DNA of 29,181 bases from Reclinomonas americana ATCC 50394 (lineage: Eukaryota > Jakobida > Jakobea > Jakobida). Position numbers and translations under genes: made by a program. Position 1 is the stretch's first letter. Each line of letters begins with the position of its first letter. The stretch spans positions 137,653 to 166,833 of the forward strand of contig PS015368.1 of the NCBI GenBank assembly GCA_048213135.1. The letters run 5' to 3'. Shown one piece after another: positions 9,401 to 21,400 of this stretch. The notes beneath the pieces are model-generated. The model was not told the origin of the DNA, searched no databases, and saw nothing but the letters and a program-made list of their open reading frames with translations.

Positions 9401-11206
9401 GGTCAGTACGTTGTTAGCGGTTGCGGTGACAGGTGGCGCAATGACAACACGTTGCGCGTATGGTCACTGGCTAGTGGTGAGGAGGTTCGACGATTGGTAG
9501 GACACGATGATGCTGTGAACTCGGTCGCCGTCACACCCAATGGACTGCACGTTGTGAGTGGAAGCGAGGACAAGACAGTGCGAGTGTGGTCACTGACGAG
9601 CGGCGAGGAATTGCGACGATTGGTGGGGCACGAAGGGGCAGTGAATTCGGTCGCCGCCACCGCCGATGGTCAGTACGCCGTGAGTGGGAGTTGGGATAAC
9701 ACAGTGCGCGTGTGGTCACTGGCTAGTGGCGAGGAAGTACGACTGTTTGAGGGACATACTTACGCTGTGCGGACCGTCGCGGTGACTTTCGACGGACATC
9801 ACATTGTGAGTGGCGGTGGTGACAAGACCGTGCGGGTGTGGTCATTGGTGAGTGGCGAGGAGGTTCGACGATTCAAGGGGCACACCGACAAGGTGAACTC
9901 AGTCACTGTCACCGCCGATGGTCAGCACGTAGTGAGCGGGAGTGAGGACAAGACAGTGCGTGTGTGGTCGTTGGCAAATGGCGAGGAGGTGCGACGGTTA
10001 GAAGGACACACTCGAGAGGTGACCTCTGTTGCCGTCACTCCCGACGGCCGGCACGTTGTGAGCGGAAGCGGTGATAAGACCGTGCGTGTGTGGCCTCTGG
10101 CGAGTGGAGAAGAAGTGCGACAGTTGGCGGGTCACACGCACGGGGTGCGATGCATGACTGTTACGACCGACGGTCAGTTCATTGTTAGTGGGAGTGACGA
10201 CAAGACTGTGCGGGTGTGGTCGCTGGCGAATGGAGAGGACGTTCGTTGGTCAGCAAGATGCATCGATATGGGTTCCTCTGCTACTGTCACCCCCGACGGT
10301 CGACACGTCGTGAGCGGTTGTTGGAGCGGCGTGGTGCGACTGTTTTCGCTGGCAAATGGAGAGGAAGAGCAGCGATTGGTGGGACACGTTGGACGAGTGA
10401 GATCTGTTGCCGTCACTCCCGACGGTCAACACCTTGTGAGCGGCGGTGAGGATGCGACGGTGCGTGTGTGGTCACTGGCGAGTGGCGCAGAAGTGGGACG
10501 GCTGAATGGACGCGGTCGTAAGGTGTACTCTATCGCCGTCACTCCTGATGGTCTGCACGTTGTGAGTGGGAGTATGGACTGTTCTATGCGAGTGTGGTCA
10601 CTTGAGAGTGGGAGGCATGTGCGGCGGTGGAAGAGACTGAAAGAAGCGGTGAAGTCTGTCGCCGTCACTCCCGACAATCTGTGCATAGTCAGTGGAAGTG
10701 TTGATAGCACCGTAAGAGTGTGGTCACTGGCGAGTGGAGAGGAGGTGCGACGGCTCGTGGGACACGTTGGAGGTGTTTTTTCTGTCGCCGTCACTTCTGA
10801 TGGGCAGCGTGTTGTGAGTGGGGGTGATGACGGCACTGTGCGTGTGTGGTCAATTGCGAGTTGCGAGGAGGTGCATCGGATGGAGGGGCACACTCGTTGG
10901 GTGTTGTCTGTTGCCGTCACTCCCGATGGTCAGCATGTTGTAAGCGGGAGTGATGACAAGACTATTCGGGTGTGGTCGGTGGCAAGTGGTGCGGAAGTGC
11001 GACGGTTGGAGGGGCACGCTGGTGCGGTGCAATTTATTGCTCTCAGCCCGGATGGAAGGCATATTGTGAGTGGCGGTCATGACGGAGTTGCACGAGTGTG
11101 GTCGCTGGCGAGCGGAGGGGGAACGAGGGCTGATGAAGAGGGCAGCGTGCTTTTGCGGATCTGTGGCTCCTTTATTCCCGATTTCACCGGCGCGTTGTAT
11201 GAGTAA
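6490..11206 (+). CDS. NLR-like STAND protein: ubiquitin-like / HEPN-like / NACHT / pentapeptide / 14x WD40 (copy 2)
   Basis: Three exons: 6490-6495, 6608-6900 and 7078-11206 (1475 aa). Introns are 6496-6607 (112 nt) and 6901-7077 (177 nt). The first is not a multiple of three, so splicing is required to join Met-Ser to FSVPVSAAHDSS; this validates the same structure in copy 1. Both second introns are phase 2. The ubiquitin-like region spans residues about 3-95. The HEPN-like motif RNKLSH is at 244-249, Walker A GNSGAGKT starts at Gly373 and the Walker B Asp is 449. The pentapeptide segment is about 794-857. Fourteen WD40 repeats occupy 861-1453: the first carries a short insertion (GDRWRNDN), repeats 8, 10 and 11 have lost the GH dipeptide, and repeat 8 also lacks the usual WD. 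The tail ends IPDFTGALYE. The NACHT region is very close to copy 1, while the WD40 units are less collinear, fitting a shared motor with divergent sensors. Confidence 0.9.
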
Positions 11207-11596
11207 ATGTACATTTAAGATGCTTGCGGACTGAGCTTCTTCGAGGCGTATAAATAATGGAAAATGCTCGGCACTGATCGGCACTGATCGTAGCTGTCCG
11301 AAAGGATGCCGTCAGGACAAGACAAAAACCTGTCAATAGTTGAGTTCTGTTGTGAAAAAGCACACAACACACACACACACAACACACACACACACACACG
11401 CACACACACACACACACAGCGTGCTGCGTTGCAGGAGCATCTTCTCTTGTCATTTCCATGGGAAACACGGAGAGTACACAGGGTGGAATGCGCGATGCAA
11501 GGTTTGCATCGCACATCGCGCGCATGCTTCCGTGTGCGTAGCTCTGAGTTTCGTGTGTTATGCAGGTTGCAGTCTGAGCAACAACTGCCACCGTCA
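11207..11596. other. Region between copy 2 and the kinase gene, with an AC-rich tract
   Basis: It contains a short direct repeat (GCACTGATCG twice, 11271-11290) and an interrupted (CA)n tract at about 11364-11420. An open frame runs from an ATG at 11306 through the CA tract as His-Thr repeats into the kinase gene. I treat 11306-11596 as 5' leader or first-intron sequence, because HTHT is a simple-repeat translation and a pyrimidine/AG acceptor-like end (GTTGCAG, ending near 11573) precedes the downstream ATG. Confidence 0.5.
11249..11256 (+). promoter_or_regulatory. TATA-box-like sequence TATAAATA
   Basis: TATAAATA lies 43 bases after the stop of copy 2 and 57 bases before the upstream ATG at 11306. 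It is a good match to a eukaryotic TATA box for the kinase gene. It could also be incidental A/T-rich 3'-UTR sequence of copy 2. Confidence 0.35.
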
Positions 11597-14500
11597 ATGC
11601 CGCCGCCGCCACCACCACCACCACCACCACCACCACCAGAGGAGCAACCGCAACATCAGCAACATCAGCAACGACGACGACGTCAACGACGACCCCCGCC
11701 GCGTTCTCGACGGCCGCCACCCCCACCGCCGCCACTCCATGCACAACCAGCCCTGCCTCCACGAAGAAAAGCCTGGCAAATGGCAAGAGACGGAGACGTG
11801 CAGGCGCTTCGCGATCTTGTGCATCACGAGGGCGCGGAGGCGCTGCTGAGGCGAGAGGAGATGGATACCGACGGCTGGACAGCGCTTCATTATGCCGCAC
11901 TCCGAAGCCGCAGCAACTCGCTCACCACGCTCGCCTTCCTGCTGGAAGAAAGTCGTGTCGGCCCGCAACTCGCTCTTCTGGTCGCTGACGATGGTTGGAC
12001 GCCGCTCATGGAGGCTGCTTGGGGTCGCAACGAGCAGGTCGTGGAATGGCTGGTGGCCGACGAGCGACGTTGTCCACCGGAGATGGCACTGGCGGTCACC
12101 ACGGAGCGTTCGGGCGAACCAGGATCCACGGCGTTGCATTTCGCTGCGTTTCGAGGTCCTCTGGCCACTGTGCAACGCCTGGTCGACCGGTTTCCGAGCC
12201 TCGTTTCCGTGGTCAACGCCAAAGGCAAGACAGCAGCTCAGCTGGCGCGTGATCAGGAGAGGATGGATGTGGCATTGTGGCTCGACGAGCAGCAGCCACA
12301 TGCTGTTGCTGCGCCGCGATCGTTGGCTCGCGGTTCCGGTGCTGCAGAGGAGCAGCAGCTTGTTCAATTGCAGAGTGCGTTCGACGAGGCGCTGCAGCAG
12401 GCGCGCGCTGCCGACGAACGAGCGAGGCGCGAGGTTGCTGAGTCGCAGCGAGTCGTTGCCGAGGAGCGGCGGAGAGGGCTTGTTGCAGCGGAGCGCGTCA
12501 CCGAGTTGGAGCAGCAGGTTGTTCAATTGCAGAGTGCCTTCGACGAGGCGCTGCAGCAGGCGCGCGTTGCCGACGAGCAAGCGAGGCGCGAGGTTGCCCA
12601 TTCCCAGCGAGCCGTTGCCGAGGAGCGGCAGAGAAGGCTTGCTGAAGGGGAGCGCGTGGTTCAATTGCAGAGTGCCTTGGACAAGGCGCTGCAGCAGGCG
12701 CGCGTTGCCGACGAGCAAGCGAAGCGCGAGGTTACCCAGTCGCAACGAGTCGTTGCCGAGGAGCGGCAGAGGAGGCTTGCTAAAGAGGAGCGCGCCACTG
12801 AGTTGGAGCAGCAGTCCGTTCAATTGCAGAGTGCCTTCGACGAGGCGCTGCAGCAGGCGCGTGCTGCCGACGAGCGAGCGAGGCGCAAGGAAACTGAGTC
12901 GCAGCAAGTTGTTGCCGAGGAGCGGCGAAGTAGGCTGCTTGCAGAGGAACGCGCTGCCGAGCTGGAACAGCAGTTGTCCTGGTTGCAGAGAAACTTTGGC
13001 GAAGAGCGACCAACGGAGCTGGCCAATATGCAACAACGTGCAGTCGTTGCCGAGGACAGAGCAGCGCAGCTAGAGCGCGCACACGCAGCGACAGCACTCC
13101 GCTTTGTCGAATTGGAACGGACACTTGCGGCTGAGCAGAGGAGGTCGCGAAGCCTTGAGGAGCGTGCCAGGCAAGCAGAAAACAACATGGCGTCGAGGAA
13201 TCAGCGACTTGCCGAAGTTGAACGTGAGAACCTTCAGTTGCAAGTCGAGCGAGACACAATGGTCGCACTCAATGAGGAGCAAGCTCATGCGGAACGAGAG
13301 GCGCATCAAGAATCGGAGAGGTTACTTCATGCGGAGCGTGAACGCTGTGCGAATCTCGTTCTCCAAGTCGAGCGGCTTCGACAACGATCGGGCGAAATCG
13401 TAGTGCTGCCTCCTCCTGGTATGCCGCTATTCTGTTTTGAGCAGCTCTGCTTGTAATCTCTGACAGTTCTGTGTTCCTGACACAGAGGCAGAGCCGCCAC
13501 TCCTTCGACACTATGCCTGGGACGAAATTGCTCGTGCCACCGACAATTTCTCCGAACGACACAAAGCGGGCGAGGGAGGTCAGGGTGAAGTCTATCTGTG
13601 CTGGCTGGAGGAGGACGTTGCTGTTAAGCGACTTGATCACGACGCACCGTGGGCCATGGAGTCGTTTTTCGCAGAAGTAAGTGGTTGTGTGAGTGATGTG
13701 TGTTGAAGATCTGAAGCTAACTCGCTTTTGTTTCTCCGTCCCTACTCAGTTGAATACCATCGGTCGACTGCGCCACTACAGACTGTTGCCTCTCCTCGGC
13801 TACTCATCCGAAAGCGACAGTGCCATTTCAAGGCGCTGTTTGGTGTACCCGGCAATGCGGTGCGGCTTGCCGCCATTCTGTCGGCTCTGTTCTCTGTAAG
13901 CGCTCACCTCATGGCCCGCTATTGATGCACAGTGGACTGGATCTGGAGAAACGCTTGTTGAAGCGTACAGCAAGCATGCTACCTCTAACGGTCATCGAGC
14001 GTGTGCAAATCGGACTTGGCATTGCGGAGGGTGTCCACTATTTGCACCGGGTAGGTCCACTGTCAATTCATTTGTCTTCATCGCAAATTATATTGTCGTT
14101 CGAATCTTGGAGCCCGAGTCAGCTCACATGTCACTGCGTGCAGAACAACGTGGTGCACCGAGATCTGAAGCCATCAAACATATTGCTCGACAATCGACGC
14201 GAACCTCGACTTGGCGACTTTGGCATAGCGCGCGTTTTCGAGCAAGGAGAGGTGCGTATTTGTACTACGGCTGGTTTTACACTTCTTCACTCTCGCGTTA
14301 CGCTGCAAGTCACCTTTGTCTTTCATCACGCAGAGTCAGCGTCGCACTTTGACGCACGCTGGATCGCCGTTCTACATTGATCCACTCTTCGTGAATTCGG
14401 GCGTGATAAGCATTTCCATGGACATGTACGCTTTCGGCATGATTCTGCTGCAGCTACTGACCGGACTGGAAGCGCAGGCGTTAGCGGACCGCGCTCCACG

Positions 14501-14779
14501 ATGGGAAGCTAGGCCGGAGCTGGTGAATTATCTGGCAGAGGCCGACAGTACCGCTGGCGAGTGGCCTGAGCGTGTCGCACGTGGAATGTTCCAACTTGGC
14601 ATGCAGTTCCGTTGTCATGGTTGGGTTGTTCGTTGCAGTGCTGTAGAGTTGGCTGACTGACTTTTGGGCAACAAAGATGCATGTCACTACGAGGCCCACG
14701 ACCCCCTGTGCAAGACGCGGTGGAAATCCTGCTGCAACTACGCGAGGATCTTGGTGGGTTCACGAGGGAGTTGCAGTGA
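11597..14779 (+). CDS. Ankyrin-repeat / coiled-coil / IRAK-Pelle-type protein kinase
   Basis: Seven exons with consistent phases: 11597-13418, 13486-13676, 13750-13859, 13933-14050, 14144-14251, 14334-14619 and 14694-14779 (906 aa from this ATG; an in-frame ATG at 11306 is the alternative). A poly-Pro and basic N-terminus is followed by about four ankyrin units (about 58-231; GWTALHYAA, GWTPLMEAAW, STALHFAA). A coiled coil (about 250-598) contains four tandem units beginning VQLQSAFDEALQQAR. The kinase has WDEIARATDNFSE before a glycine loop GEGGQGEVY, VAVK Lys655, a Tyr in the gatekeeper region (LVYPAM), HRDLKPSN (Asp754) and DFG (772-774). The activation segment runs into GSPFYIDP. The ATDNFS lead-in and Tyr gatekeeper point to the IRAK/Pelle/RLK branch of TKL kinases; all catalytic residues are present. 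The last acceptor (..CTACGAG) is weak but is the only one restoring the RPPVQDAVEILLQL end. Inferred: a signalling kinase scaffolded by ankyrin and coiled-coil contacts. Confidence 0.85.
12362..12976 (+). repeat. Tandem coiled-coil-coding repeats inside the kinase gene
   Basis: Units start at 12362, 12521, 12659 and 12818, each with GTTCAATTGCAGAGTGC, spaced 159, 138 and 159 bp (53, 46 and 53 aa). All spacings are multiples of three, so the heptad-type coiled coil stays in frame. The 46-aa unit lacks the linker resembling TELEQQ. Close base identity implies recent unequal exchange. Confidence 0.85.
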
Positions 14780-14803
14780 GCATTCTTAACGCTGTGACGG
14801 TAA

Positions 14804-14809
14804 AATAAA
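14804..14809 (+). promoter_or_regulatory. Polyadenylation signal AATAAA for the kinase gene
   Basis: A canonical AATAAA occurs 25 bases after the TGA at 14777-14779. If cleavage occurs 10-30 bases downstream, the 3' UTR would end close to the last exon of the convergent minus-strand pecanex gene, whose stop is at 14856-14858. Confidence 0.6.
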
Positions 14810-14855
14810 GCAGATGACACGCAATGGGTGTACCGCTTCTTTCATAGTCTTTACT

Positions 14856-15329
14856 TTACGACCAGAATGCAGTGACCAACGGCGACACATAAATGGGATA
14901 CCCTGCGCGCAACCAGTCAGCACGAAAACGAGCAACACCAAGCCACTCGAAATCCACTCACCTCCCGGCAGATCCGAACTCGACAGGGTGAGATTGCGCA
15001 GTCCTTCCTGCACAGGTGAAACACGACAAATTATTACAGTGCAGCACAATCCCCCATCCCCACCCTCTTCAACTCACCGCCATGTTCTGAATGGAACCGC
15101 GTTCCGCTGCATTACGACCACCGACAATGAGTCAGCTCCTCTTCACGAACGCACATTCCCCCACCACCGCACACTCACAGTTCGTGTTGCCCACGTACAG
15201 CAACTCCTGCTGGCAGCAGGCCCACAGTCCGCGCACTATCTCTCGGTTCAGACGCGCCACCTGACACACGACACCCGTAAGAGACAGGCTCCCAGCATAC
15301 CATCAACAACGCACACGATGATTTGTGTG

Positions 15330-15403
<74 letters not shown>

Positions 15404-18400
15404 ACACCCTAAAGGTCTGTTGCATCTGCGTGAGGCGCACGAAGCGGAAACTGTCATTGCCATCCATGCGCGTGTATCGGAGGGTGAACTGCTCACAAGA
15501 GTATAGATGAGGGGTGTGAGCTTTTCTTTGTGGACGAAGGCATCGGAGTGCTGCGCAACAAGTGACGGCTGCTGACTGAGAATGGCGGCCGACCATCGGG
15601 AATCTGCAACCGAGAATTAGAAGACTGAAAGAGAAGGGCAATCGAAGTGCTCGCAATCGCACCCGTCTCCGGATACACCAGCAGCTTGCCCTTGTAATCG
15701 TTTTCCAACGCGAGCAACATGGACTCTGTGTGTGACACGGGATGAGAACATATGGCGACAATGGGTGAAATTGCAGAAAAATCACCTTCGTCGGCAACGT
15801 AGTCCATAATGTAGCTGTAGGAGTGGAAAGGAATGAGCAAGGACGGGAAGGGGGACGGGAAAGGACATCGCATGGATAGGAATGAATCCAATAGCTCTGT
15901 TGATCATTGGCCCTCAACCCTCGAGAATCTCGACTCATGTTTCTAATTCCATCACATTATCTGGGCGACTGGAGTTGACCGAAGCGGGGGAAGGCAGCCA
16001 AAATGCCGTGACACTCACACATACTCATCGACAACGCACTCGCTCTGCATTCTTTCTGCACTCTTCCGTTCTCATGCTTGCACACTCACAGCTCAGACGC
16101 TCTCCTGCCAATCATGACCTCGCTCTCCCTCTCTCCTTTACTCTGACGCTCTCTCCCCCTTTCTCTTTCGTCTTCGTACTTTGCGTCATTCACACTCTTC
16201 GTCACGACTCCCCACACTCACTGTCCCATGGTTTGCATCTCTTCGCTGCACACTCACTCTGCACGTTCACACCCATTGACTTGTCGCCGCACAACTTTCA
16301 GTCTCTCTCACTTCATGTACAATCTAACGATTACAACACCATCCAATACCTCCGATCATAATGGCACTTGCTGCCATCTTCCACCCGTCACCAACCTCCC
16401 CTCCGCTCCCACCCTCCCCTCCCCTCCATTCACGCACTCACCCAATCTGATCCTGATGCAGCTGCAGCGTGTACCGCATGGCCTCGGTGAAAATCTCCTC
16501 CTGCAAATTCCCCAGTATTAATGAAAGCCTGCACAGCACCACCACCACCACCAGAGCAATCAACTCACCTGCACCCACGGAGCACTGCGAATCCACCGCT
16601 CACGCCGTCCAGGCGGCTGGAATCGGCCAACAAAATTGCGATACAGACCAACCAGATATTGCTTACTGTGTGCGTGCGGCGTGAGAAAGTGAAAAGTGAC
16701 TGACATCTCCAGCACGTCACTTCACGACGCAACAGCTCGACAGGCACACTGCCGTCTTCGTTGCGCATGTTCTTGCGCGCCGCCAATGCCATCATGTAGC
16801 ACAGCTTGACGACCGGGTCGTGAGGGCTGTCGCAGAGGTGTTCCACCGTCGAAATGCGCCTGTGGAGTGCGGGAGAAGAATGAGACGGGAAAGAGAAGAC
16901 GAACAGGGAGAGAGAGAGAGAGAGAGAGTGAAGGGAGCTGCAGCGGGAGGAAGGGAAAGGGAGCTGTGACGAGGGCTAAAGTAGGGGAATGGAGCTGCTG
17001 CGGAAGAGGGAAAGGGAACTGCGGCGAGAGTGAGGGAGCGGCGACGGGAAAGGGGACGCGGCGGGTAAGAGAGAGGACGAGAGCTAGAAAGCGTGAGAAG
17101 CAAGGAGCTGCAGCGAGAAAGGATCTGCGGTAGAGAATGTGGAGTTGTAGAAAGCAAGGTCTCTGGACCGCAAGCAAACATGTACTACAGACAGATTGCG
17201 CATAGGTGTGACTTGAACAAACAGAAGGTCAAATAACTGAGTGTGCGATAAACAGACGAGCAGATAGGATGCACAATTGGTAGAATGGACAAATGACGGA
17301 GATGCACAGATACAGAAACCGGAAGGGAGAAGGGAACAGGAAACAGCCCGCAAAACAACAAAGAAATGGAGATGCCACTGCCCCCTAAATCATTTCCGCA
17401 CATCCAATGTCTACTATGCTATACTCCGCCATCTTCACTCTCGCCCCTCTCCTATTCCCTCGACTACCTTGCCATCTCTGTCATCGATTGCCCTCGCACT
17501 TATCGTGCCTCTTCTCTTGACACTGTTTGCTTCTGATACCGCGTGATCTCATGCCCTCTCTTTCTCTTGTCTTCTGTCAACGGTCATCCTTGTACTCCCT
17601 GTCCAAGTCTCTTGCTTCGTCCCTTCTCTTCCTCCTCTCTCGTCCGCCCTTGCCTCTCTCTTTTCCTCTCCACTCTTGCCCTCCTCCTCACACGCACTTT
17701 TCGCGCCTGTTGCGCAGGCACAACTCGATGAAATTGTGGAACCGCTCATGGAACAGCCGCAACGTGACACCGTGTCGCTCAGCAGAATAATCGACATCTG
17801 CGACTCACTCACATCAGTGCCATCGGCACAGAGCACTCTCTCCACCCCGCGCGCAGTGACGCACCCCAGCTCGCCGAAAAGCCAGTCGACTGATCCACAT
17901 CGTCGTCTCCAATCAGCGCCAGCGCCTCCTGCACGGTCATGGCGCTGCGCGGTCGAGACGCCGGGATGGAGAGCTGTGAAGAGCAGCAGTAGAGAGAGTG
18001 AGACGGACAAGGCACAGTCGCGATGAACGAGTGCGGCTGGGAGTCACCTCGGGTGCTGCCGCTGTTGGTGACAACATGTCCACCTCGACCATGGTCTACA
18101 TACCAAATAAACAAAACAAGGTGAGCAGCTCATTCGCTTACCCTCTTTCCCTTGTCCCCTGCTCACCCTCGAGATCAACAGTCCACCATCATCACTGTCG
18201 CCATCACCGAGACCCACATGGGCCGGTGGTGCCGCGGCAGTGGTCTCGCGTGGCGTCGCATTGATAGTCGCACCAGCGGCGGCGGTCGTCGGCCGAGCCG
18301 GTGGTGGTGACAATGGCGAGGAGCTCTGCAGCCAGTCGTCGACCTCGCGACGCGAGAGCAGCAGCCAGATCATGGTTTGCACGTAGAATCTGTGGTGGCG

Positions 18401-21400
18401 ATGAGAAGGGGAAGAAGAGGGGGAAGGGGAGAGCGAACATCCTGCATTCTCCAGTCACTCACTTAGTCAGTATTCTGCCGACTCGTCTCTCCCTCCCTTG
18501 GACTGTTGCATATCACACTCACTTTTTCGAGTTCCTTCTAGCTGCTGAATGTCAATCTCTCTCCCCCCTCTCTCTCTTTCGCTCTCTCTTCCCCTTGGAC
18601 TGTTGCAGATCTCACTCACTCTTTTGAGTGTCGTCACGATATGCTGCGACCTGCAAGAGCGACACGGAAGCAGCGCACGAGTATGCGAGTTTTCGCCCTC
18701 ATCTGTTGCGTGCTTCGCTGACACGTTGCTCCATAACGTGCCCGCTTGTTTCACTCACTGCACGGTTGCTCGCAGGCATCAATCTGTTTTGTGAGTGTCT
18801 TACTTGTGTTAAATATCAGACTGTCTGTTCTCTCTTATTCTCTCTCTATCTCTCCCCTTTCTCTTGCTTCCTATCTCCCATGCCTTCCTTTCGGCGAATA
18901 TCTGTTATATTCTCTTTCCCTCTCTCCTCTATCATTCCCTCCTTCCCCTTTCGCAGCCACGCAACGTGAGGAACCACTGCCGCTTCTCGTAATTGTCAAA
19001 CACATTGCCAGGTGTGAGAATGGCGACGCTATACGTCGACAACTCGATGTCTAAACACCGACAGTGAGCAGGCCAGCAAGAAAGAGCGGAGATGAAAGCA
19101 GCCTCACCTGACAGAATCTGCCACGACTTGATGCGCCACTTCAACATGTACTTGAGTTCCATGAACAGGCCGTGGTCAAGCGTGGGCACCTCTTGCACGC
19201 TGGTGCGCTCGGTCTCGTGGCAGTACGTGCCTGCAACAAGATGCACCGAATGTGAATCACCGGCAGAGAAGAAAGCCAAGAGTGTTCTCTCTCTCACACA
19301 CGCTCTCTCCCGTCGTAGCCGAACTCCGCTCTCTCTCTCTCTCTCTCTCTCTCCCGCCCGTCGTTGCTGAACTCGCCCTTTCCCTCCCAGACTAATTCCA
19401 CTCTGCCAGTCTCACTCATTGACTCCCTTCTGTAAAAATCCAATCCACCCTTGAACAGTACACGAATGCCAACTGCAACTGCAGTCCCACTACCACCTGT
19501 TCGGGTCACGGTGCATGCAAGACTGACGGCACCTGTCTGTGCACGGGCGACTATACCGATTCCAGCTGCAACTGCAGTTCCACTACCCTCCTTTCTCTCT
19601 ATACCCTTGAAGTATGACTCTACAGTTGCTCTCTGCCCCTGTACCCTTTGACCCTTGACCCTCGCCCCGCCGCTAAATTCTCTGGCCATGGCTCCAGGGG
19701 AGGGAACAAATCCTACGACAGCTGCAACTGTAGTCCCTCCACCCTCCCCCCTTCCCCTTTCCCCCCTCTCCCCATCCTTAGCCTCCCGCCTTCTCTTCCC
19801 TCACCCTTCCACTTCTCTCTTCTCCCTCACCTCCAAACTCCATGCCGCGCAGTTGGAAAGTGACATGTCCATTACCACGCTCCACAACGTGCACAAACGC
19901 CGCCCGCTCGTTGTGTTGCACGAAGAACACGTCGTTGGGTTTCACCGTGCCGAGCTGCGACGGAAAGTGAGGGAACCATGACCGCACAAGACACCACTCA
20001 TCTCTCAAACACGCAACCAATCCCGTGCGAATCAAATCGGGCAGCGCCGAGCGCAATGAACCCGTCATCTCCTCGTACACGATCGAGTCGGGTGTGACGG
20101 CGGAGAACTGGGCGCGATCTGGCGGAAAGAGAAAGCGAGTCAGCAGATGATTTACAAAGACAACAAGGAGAGCCTATCCCGCAACTCTTCTCGTTGCGAC
20201 CCAGCAGCGAGGTTTGGTAACTGCACAGCGAGAGGTGAGATAGTCCGCAGGAGAGAGTCGCCTCAATCGTTACCCCACGCAACTCTCGCTCCCAGAACTT
20301 GGCCGGCCTTTGGTACGACACGAAAAAGGCACCACTGCCGACGATGGGGTACCACACAAAGTCGAACGCGACGGACATGGCGAGGAAGAAGACGGCCAGC
20401 GGGAAGACTGCACAGGAGAGGGTATAGAACCCGTCAGATCTCTACATCCATAAAGCTGGCGTTCGTGCGCGAGTCAACGCAACATGGAACCGACACCATG
20501 TGCCAGAATACTTGAAAGCCCTTCGAGTCGGCCACACCTGGCACAGTGAAGCCAATTGTGCCACGGATGCGGAGGAAGGCAAGATCGACCTGGAAAGTGA
20601 ATACGTGTCAATCAAAGAAACGCACAGAAAGAGAAGGAGAAGGAGATGGGAGAGGAATGCATGCAGTCTGTTGCCTTCGCAACGCACTCACAAAAGCACA
20701 GACAGAGAGAGATGCAACAAGAGTACATGCAGTTCGTTGTCTCCTCGCGCATTCCCTCACTTACGCAGAGATGGAAGAGGAATGCGTGCAGTCTGCTCTC
20801 TCTTCACCGTGAACTTGCTCACGCCCCCGCACACGCTTACACCCATAGAGAAGGAGACAGGAGAAGAGCGCATATATTATGTCGCCTCCTCGCCACGCAT
20901 AAGCTCACAATTCACACCCACACAGAGGGAGAGAGAAGGCAACGGGAGAGAGTGAGGATAGTCTGTTATCTCCTCGCGCACTCACTTCACTCACACGCAT
21001 GACACACACACACGTAGAGAGACAGGAGATTGGAAAGGAATGCATGCAGTTCGTTGTCTCTTCGCGCATCCCCTCACTTACGCAGAGATGGAAGAGGAAT
21101 GCATGCAGTCTACTCTCTCTTCGCTGTGAACTTGCTCACACTCGCATACGCGTACGCATGCATGTAGTCTGTTGTTTCTTCCACCAACACCCCACAGAGA
21201 GAGATCACGAAGAACCCCACCTTTTCAACAACAATAATCGCCAACGCGTAATCCACGATGAAAGACATCGAGTGCAGACGGAAATCGTAATGCTCGATCA
21301 GGATGGTGACCGCCAAATGTGCCCCTGTGAGAAGCGAAGTGTCATGACACGCAGCTTCGCCAGCAAGACGAGCTGTTGCCAACGCAACATTGCCGAGCGG

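Noticed and set aside
11306-11596. N-terminal extension of the kinase gene through a His-Thr repeat
   Set aside because: The peptide is just the translation of an (AC)n tract; I kept the ATG at 11597 as the start and recorded 11306 as an alternative.
15882-16361. 159-aa plus-strand frame inside a pecanex intron
   Set aside because: Composition is Ser/His/Thr/Leu from CT- and CA-rich sequence, with no recognised domain and no supporting splice sites.
18630-18670. Possible extra pecanex exon reading SQHIVTTLK on the minus strand
   Set aside because: Omitting it joins exons 19050-18966 and 18389-18167 in phase with a continuous match to pecanex, so it is intronic.
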